DNA from: Gammaproteobacteria bacterium
GTDB lineage: Bacteria; Pseudomonadota; Gammaproteobacteria; Thiohalomonadales; Thiohalomonadaceae
Direction of reading: 5' to 3'
Length of the DNA stretch: 64,000 bases
NCBI GenBank assembly: GCA_003252455.1
Contig: QKED01000011.1
Location: 124,001-188,000, forward strand
Under the pieces are notes generated by a model, which was not told the origin of the DNA, did not search any database, and saw only the letters and a list, made by a program, of their open reading frames with translations. The translations under genes were made by a program, and so were the position numbers. Shown here one piece after another: positions 59,515 to 64,000 of the stretch (positions are counted from its first letter, which is position 1; each line of letters begins with the position of its first letter).

Positions 59515-61359
59515 ATGAGTGCACCTGCCCCTACGCCGCCGCGCCGTATTGCCCCCCTCTCTACCCTGTTGGCCAATCAGATCGCCGCCGGCGAGGTGGT
59601 CGAGCGCCCCGCCTCCGTGGTCAAGGAGCTGCTGGAAAACGCCATCGACGCTGGCGCCACCGAGCTTATGCTGGAGGTGGAGGAGGGGGGCAAGCGCCTC
59701 ATACGCCTACGGGACAACGGCAGCGGTATCCATCCCGACGACCTCGCACTGGCCCTCAGTCGCCATGCCACGAGCAAGATCCATACAGGCAGTGACCTGG
59801 CCCGGGTTGCCACCCTCGGGTTTCGCGGTGAGGCGCTGGCTAGTATTGCGTCGGTCTCACGCCTCACACTGAGCAGTCGACAGGTGGGGCAGGAGAGTGG
59901 TTGGCGTATCGTCGGCGAGGAGTCCACAGCGCCGCGCCCCTGTGCCCATCCGGTGGGCACCACCCTGGAGGTGCGCGAGCTCTTTTATAACACCCCCGCA
60001 CGACGTAAGTTCCTGCGTGCCGAGCGCACTGAGTTCAACCATGTCGAAGAGGTGGTGCGACGCATCGCCCTGAGTCGCTTCGACCTGGCGCTGCACCTAC
60101 AACACAACGGGCGTACCGTCTGGCGGCTGCCTAGGGCCGACGAGAGCGGGGCCAAGGGACGGCGCATCGCCCGCCTGCTCGGCAACGGGTTCGAGCGCGA
60201 CGCCCTCTGCATCGATTTCAACGCCGCTGGTCTGCGTCTGCACGGCTGGTTGCTCGCCCCGTACGCGGCGCGCGCGCAGAACGATATCCAGCACCTCTTC
60301 CTCAACGGACGGGTGATCCGTGACCGTTTGGTGACCCATGCGCTGCGTCAGGCCCACACCGGTTGGATCGACGACGGTCGCCACCCGGGCTATCTCCTCT
60401 ATCTGGAGCTCGACCCGGCGGCGGTCGATGTGAACGTCCATCCGACAAAGCATGAGGTGCGCTTTCGTGAGGCGCGTCTGGTGCACGACTTTCTGCTACG
60501 GGCGGTCGAGTCGGCGCTCGCTACGCCACCCGAGGCACCCTTGTTGCTTGAAACCGCCCTGCAGATGGTTTCACCGGCCCTCGACGTGCAGGTACCTCCG
60601 AGCGCAGCGCCGCAGGTAACCGTTGTCGCCCCACCGCTCCACGCGTCAGGGGGAGAGGGTGTTCAGACGGGCGTCTCCACTTCGGTTCGAACCCCCGCTG
60701 CTGCTCGCCAAGGCCAGGGGCGGGCACTCTTCCCACCGCCACGGCCCCTCTCTAAGGCCGTGGATGCAACGGCCATCGCCGAGCAGAGCGCCCTTTACCG
60801 TCTGCCGCCTCGACCGCGCCCGACGTCCCTGCCGGGTACGCTGCTGGCGTGCCTGACCCGATGGCTCTGTGCCTGGCGCCTGCCCGATGGGGAGCTTCTG
60901 ATCATCGATCGTCGCGAACTAGCCCGGGCCATCGCCGCGTTGCAGGTCGGTTTAGTGGGGGGCGATACCCTGCCTGTGCCACGCCCCCTCTATCTGTCTC
61001 GCGCTGTATGGGAGGCCTTGGCAGATCGCCAGGAGGTCCTCGCGCAGTTGGGATTGGCGTGCGACCTGCTGGGTGAGGGGCAGTTGCTGGTGCGGGCCGT
61101 GCCGCGCGGGTATTCAGAGGCCCCGCTGGAGGCCCTCGTGCAGCGCCTTGCCCTCACCCCGAACAGTGTGGAGGCGCTGCGCGCGGGTCTTATCGCCGCC
61201 GCGCCGGTGGCCGAAGTGCCCAGCGACACCTTCGGCGCAACCCTGCAGGAGTGGCTGGCGCTCGACCCCGAGGGTGTCGATCACCTGACCCCTCCACTCG
61301 GGCGGCGCCTGCGTGATGGCGAGCTGCACGCCCTATTCGGACTGGGGGGGGAGGCATGA
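59515..61359 (+). CDS. mutL: DNA mismatch repair protein MutL
   Basis: 614 aa. GHKL ATPase N-domain: [20 protein letters not shown] near 21, [10 protein letters not shown] near 42, [11 protein letters not shown] near 67, TSKI near 86 and [10 protein letters not shown] near 102. Linker about 335-425. The C-terminal dimerisation domain shows no DQHA-x2-E-x4-E endonuclease motif, consistent with methyl-directed repair as in E. coli. Start ATG 59515 is soon after a terminator, so it may have its own promoter or rely on readthrough. ATGA overlap with miaA. Confidence 0.97.
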   Translation: MSAPAPTPPRRIAPLSTLLANQIAAGEVVERPASVVKELLENAIDAGATELMLEVEEGGKRLIRLRDNGSGIHPDDLALALSRHATSKIHTGSDLARVATLGFRGEALASIASVSRLTLSSRQVGQESGWRIVGEESTAPRPCAHPVGTTLEVRELFYNTPARRKFLRAERTEFNHVEEVVRRIALSRFDLALHLQHNGRTVWRLPRADESGAKGRRIARLLGNGFERDALCIDFNAAGLRLHGWLLAPYAARAQNDIQHLFLNGRVIRDRLVTHALRQAHTGWIDDGRHPGYLLYLELDPAAVDVNVHPTKHEVRFREARLVHDFLLRAVESALATPPEAPLLLETALQMVSPALDVQVPPSAAPQVTVVAPPLHASGGEGVQTGVSTSVRTPAAARQGQGRALFPPPRPLSKAVDATAIAEQSALYRLPPRPRPTSLPGTLLACLTRWLCAWRLPDGELLIIDRRELARAIAALQVGLVGGDTLPVPRPLYLSRAVWEALADRQEVLAQLGLACDLLGEGQLLVRAVPRGYSEAPLEALVQRLALTPNSVEALRAGLIAAAPVAEVPSDTFGATLQEWLALDPEGVDHLTPPLGRRLRDGELHALFGLGGEA

Positions 61360-62324
61360 GCGAGGGCATGCTGCCTGCGGCGCTCTGCATCATGGGCCCC
61401 ACCGCGGCGGGTAAGACCGATCTGGCGGTGGCCCTGGCCGAACGCTTTCCGGTGCGCCTCATCAGTGTCGACTCGGCGCTGGTCTATCGCCAGATGGACA
61501 TAGGCACAGCCAAGCCCGACCCGGAGGTGCTGGCACGTGCGCCGCATCGTCTGATCGATATCCTCGACCCCGCCGAGAGCTACTCCGCCGCCCGCTTTCG
61601 TGCCGATGCCCTGGTGCAGATGAACGAGGCGAGGGCCGAGGGGGAGCTACCGGTATTGGTGGGGGGGACTCTGCTCTACTATCAGGCCCTCATCGAAGGG
61701 CTCTCGCCACTGCCGGAGTCCGATCCCGCCCTGCGCGCGCAGCTCTCAGCGCAGGCCGAGGAGCAGGGCTATGCTGCGCTACATGCCCGTCTGGCCGAGG
61801 TCGACCCGGCGTCAGCCGCACGCATTCACCCCAACGATCCGCAACGGCTACTGCGTGCCATGGAGGTCTATCTACTCAGCGGTGAACCCCTCACCAAACT
61901 CTGGGGGCAGGCCAAGCTACAGGCACCGGGGTTTCGATTTCTCAAGGTGGCGGTGGCCCCTCAAGAGCGTGAGTGGCTGCGCCAGCGCATCGCCCTGCGC
62001 TACCACCAGATGCTGGAGCGGGGATTTGTGGCCGAGGTGGAGCGTCTGCGCGCGCGTGGAGACCTGCATGCGGAACTCCCGGCCATGCGCGCGGTCGGAT
62101 ATCGCCAGGTGTGGAGCTACCTCGATGGGGAGATGGGCTACGACGAAATGGTGGAGCGCGGCATCATCGCTACGCGTCAATACGCCAAGCGGCAGTTCAC
62201 CTGGCTACGTCGCGAAGAGCGGCTAAACTGGTTGGAGAGCCGCGACACAAATCGCTTCGACGGTCTATTGAAAATCCTCGCCGATAACGCCATACAAATC
62301 CCCGGTGGGGCTGTGCTAGACTGA
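61356..62324 (+). CDS. miaA: tRNA dimethylallyltransferase MiaA
   Basis: 322 aa. P-loop [17 protein letters not shown] near 11-27; [16 protein letters not shown] near 39; [20 protein letters not shown] near 103; [12 protein letters not shown] near 276. It adds isopentenyl to A37 of UNN-reading tRNAs. Start overlaps the mutL stop by four bases. Confidence 0.97.
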   Translation: MSEGMLPAALCIMGPTAAGKTDLAVALAERFPVRLISVDSALVYRQMDIGTAKPDPEVLARAPHRLIDILDPAESYSAARFRADALVQMNEARAEGELPVLVGGTLLYYQALIEGLSPLPESDPALRAQLSAQAEEQGYAALHARLAEVDPASAARIHPNDPQRLLRAMEVYLLSGEPLTKLWGQAKLQAPGFRFLKVAVAPQEREWLRQRIALRYHQMLERGFVAEVERLRARGDLHAELPAMRAVGYRQVWSYLDGEMGYDEMVERGIIATRQYAKRQFTWLRREERLNWLESRDTNRFDGLLKILADNAIQIPGGAVLD

Positions 62325-62443
62325 AGCAGTATATTGTGAAATACCGATATGCCCTCCATACCTACAATTGTGGTGGCAACTCGGCGTCAATTGCGCCGAA
62401 AGTTGAAAATCCACCGAGATAACGACAAGGGAGCAATAACAAA

Positions 62444-62707
62444 ATGAGTAAAGGGCAGGCTTTGCAAGACCCGTTCCTGAACGCTCTGCGTAAGGAGCGA
62501 ATCCCCGTTTCCATCTATCTGGTCAACGGCATCAAGCTGCAGGGCCAGATCGACTCTTTCGATCAGTTCGTGGTGCTGCTGAAGAACTCGGTCAGTCAGA
62601 TGGTCTACAAGCATGCCATCTCGACCGTGGTACCCGCCCGCAACGTCAAGCTCAACTTCGCCCCGCAGCCCGGTGACGAGATGGGCCCAGGCCCGGACGG
62701 TTACTGA
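62444..62707 (+). CDS. hfq: RNA chaperone Hfq
   Basis: 87 aa. [20 protein letters not shown]; Sm1 region [20 protein letters not shown]; Sm2 motif YKHAIS near 55; a short tail of about 20 residues versus 35 in E. coli. Matches small-RNA matchmaking Hfq. GGGAG lies upstream of the ATG. The 119 bp after miaA probably contain an hfq promoter. Confidence 0.97.
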   Translation: MSKGQALQDPFLNALRKERIPVSIYLVNGIKLQGQIDSFDQFVVLLKNSVSQMVYKHAISTVVPARNVKLNFAPQPGDEMGPGPDGY

Positions 62708-62752
62708 TTCGTCGGCTGAACCCCATATCTGCCCCAGTGCGGAGGCGCACGC

Positions 62753-64000
62753 TTGTTTGAACGTCCCAAGAGCGGCGAGCGTGCCGTTCTGGTGCACCTC
62801 GACCTCTCTGGCGAACAGGATCGTGAAGACCTGACGGAGCTGCGTGACCTCGCGCTCTCCGCAGGGGCCGATCCTGTGGCCAGTGTGGTCGGGGCACGTC
62901 GCTCGCCCGATCCCAAGTTTTTTGTCGGGAGTGGCAAGGTCGAGGAGATCCTCGAAGCCATTACCCTCCACGAGGCCGAACTGGTCCTCGTCAACCACGC
63001 CCTCACCCCGGCTCAGGAGCGCAATCTCGAACGCGCGCTTGAGTGCCGCGTGCTCGACCGAACCGGTCTCATCCTCGACATCTTTGCCCAACGTGCCCGC
63101 TCCCACGAGGGTAAGTTGCAGGTAGAGCTGGCCCAGCTCAAGCATCTCTCCACACGCCTGGTGCGTGGTTGGACCCACTTGGAGCGGCAAAAGGGCGGTA
63201 TCGGCCTGCGCGGCCCGGGTGAGACGCAGCTGGAGAGCGACCGCCGTCTCCTCGGTGTACGCCTCAAGCAGCTCAACAAACGCCTGGAGAAGGTGCGCTC
63301 GCAGCGCGAGATGGGGCGCCGCTCACGTCGGCGTGCCGAGATCCCCTCCGTCTCTCTGGTCGGCTACACCAACGCCGGTAAGTCGAGCCTGTTCAACCGG
63401 CTGACCGAGGACTCGGTCTACGCTGCCGACCAGCTCTTTGCCACCCTCGATCCCACTCTGCGTCGCCTCGAACTGGGTAGTGGGAGTGCCGTGGTGCTGG
63501 CCGATACCGTCGGCTTTATTCGCCATCTGCCCCATGACCTGGTGGCCGCCTTCCGCTCCACCCTACAGGAGACCCTGGAGGCGGACCTACTATTGCATGT
63601 CATCGATGCGGCCGACCCGGAACGCGAGGAGAAGATCCGCCAGGTCAACGAGGTGCTGCATGAGATCGGTGCCGGGGAACTTCCTCAGCTTCAGGTGTTC
63701 AACAAGATCGACTGCCTTGAGCAGGAGGGGGTCGGCCCGCACATGGAGCGCGACGGGGAGGGGGCGCCACTGCGCGTGCACCTCTCTGCCGTCACCGGTG
63801 CCGGAGTCGAGTTGCTGCGCGAGGCGATCCTCGCGCGTACCGGTACCCAACTGCACCGACTGCAGCTGCGACTCCCACCCCAGGCGGGTCGACTACGTGC
63901 CCGGCTCTATGAGCTGGGTGTGGTACAGCACGAAGAGCACGACGAGAGTGGCGATCTGTGGGTGAGTATCGAGATCCCCACCCGCGAGCTGCAGAGCCTG
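62753..64000 (+). CDS. hflX: GTPase HflX (3' end beyond window)
   Basis: 416 codons visible without a stop. The start appears to be TTG at 62753: GGAGG (62741-62745) is seven bases upstream and FERPKSGERAVLVHLDL matches HflX. HflX N-domain about 1-180 with FFVGSGKVEEI and GIGLRGPGETQLESDRR; G domain from about 200 with GYTNAGKSSLFNRL, ADTVGFIRHLPHDLV and FNKIDCL. It rescues or splits stalled ribosomes under stress. Only about 10-15 residues should be missing. Confidence 0.96.
   Translation, partial: MFERPKSGERAVLVHLDLSGEQDREDLTELRDLALSAGADPVASVVGARRSPDPKFFVGSGKVEEILEAITLHEAELVLVNHALTPAQERNLERALECRVLDRTGLILDIFAQRARSHEGKLQVELAQLKHLSTRLVRGWTHLERQKGGIGLRGPGETQLESDRRLLGVRLKQLNKRLEKVRSQREMGRRSRRRAEIPSVSLVGYTNAGKSSLFNRLTEDSVYAADQLFATLDPTLRRLELGSGSAVVLADTVGFIRHLPHDLVAAFRSTLQETLEADLLLHVIDAADPEREEKIRQVNEVLHEIGAGELPQLQVFNKIDCLEQEGVGPHMERDGEGAPLRVHLSAVTGAGVELLREAILARTGTQLHRLQLRLPPQAGRLRARLYELGVVQHEEHDESGDLWVSIEIPTRELQSL

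Noticed and set aside
59515-61359. Endonuclease-type MutL
   Set aside because: The DQHA-x2-E-x4-E motif is not present in the C-terminal domain, so no endonuclease activity is claimed.

Overview
The window is about 64 kb of high-GC chromosomal DNA from a gammaproteobacterium. The evidence is synteny: rhlB<>trxA-rho, hemC-hemD-hemX-hemY, cysQ-nudE<>yrfG, hldE/ilvE/glnE, and queG<>nnr-tsaE-amidase-mutL-miaA-hfq-hflX are all classic gammaproteobacterial blocks. The GC-rich coding style, an SHP/diheme cytochrome/cytochrome b cluster, a NifX-like protein and bacteriohemerythrin fit an environmental, redox-versatile lineage such as the Chromatiales or relatives. That placement is an inference from gene content. 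No rRNA, tRNA or CRISPR array was recognised.

Layout. 0-7 kb: nucleotide housekeeping (cysQ, nudE, yrfG), a large GGDEF/EAL receptor, a YkgJ-like cysteine-cluster protein and rhlB. 7-12.6 kb: trxA, rho, a DUF3135 protein, an exported unknown, rpmE, a short malic enzyme and bacteriohemerythrin, with several clear intrinsic terminators. 12.6-15.5 kb: a hybrid sensor kinase whose phospho-acceptor histidine codon reads tyrosine. 16.0-19.6 kb: a five-gene leftward operon (AAA+ ATPase, 122-aa unknown, NifX/NifB-type domain, GST, 166-aa helical protein), mostly with overlapping genes, behind a consensus -24/-12 sigma-54 promoter. 19.7-21.5 kb: a small accessory patch (NERD protein, unknown, gene fragment, IS3-family remnant). 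21.6-25.8 kb: heme genes. 26-36.6 kb: an inverted repeat, waaF, parDE, a reductase/oxidase pair, hldE, ilvE, glnE. 36.6-41.4 kb: a CDGSH protein and an envelope series (alkaline phosphatase-fold phosphotransferase, lipoproteins, DUF1287, CAP domain), then yebG. 41.6-45.5 kb: a two-component system, a PepSY protein and an SHP/diheme cytochrome/cytochrome b electron-transfer operon. 45.6-54.7 kb: ppk2, a long non-coding stretch with DnaA-box-like sites, a glycosyltransferase, an exported pentapeptide-repeat protein, serB, ycgL, a Rieske-fold protein without cluster ligands, a putative heme-oxygenase-like diiron oxidase with its own sigma-54 site, a rhodanese and two type IV pilins. 54.7-64 kb: the queG / nnr-to-hflX superoperon, cut by the right edge inside hflX.

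Best candidates for something undescribed are the sigma-54-linked AAA+/NifX/GST operon, the ligand-less Rieske-fold protein, the sigma-54-preceded diiron-oxidase-like gene and the His-to-Tyr hybrid kinase. The sigma-54 sites upstream of the AAA+ operon, the diiron-oxidase-like gene and pilA were found by reading the -24/-12 pattern by eye. They are strong matches but need experimental or comparative support.
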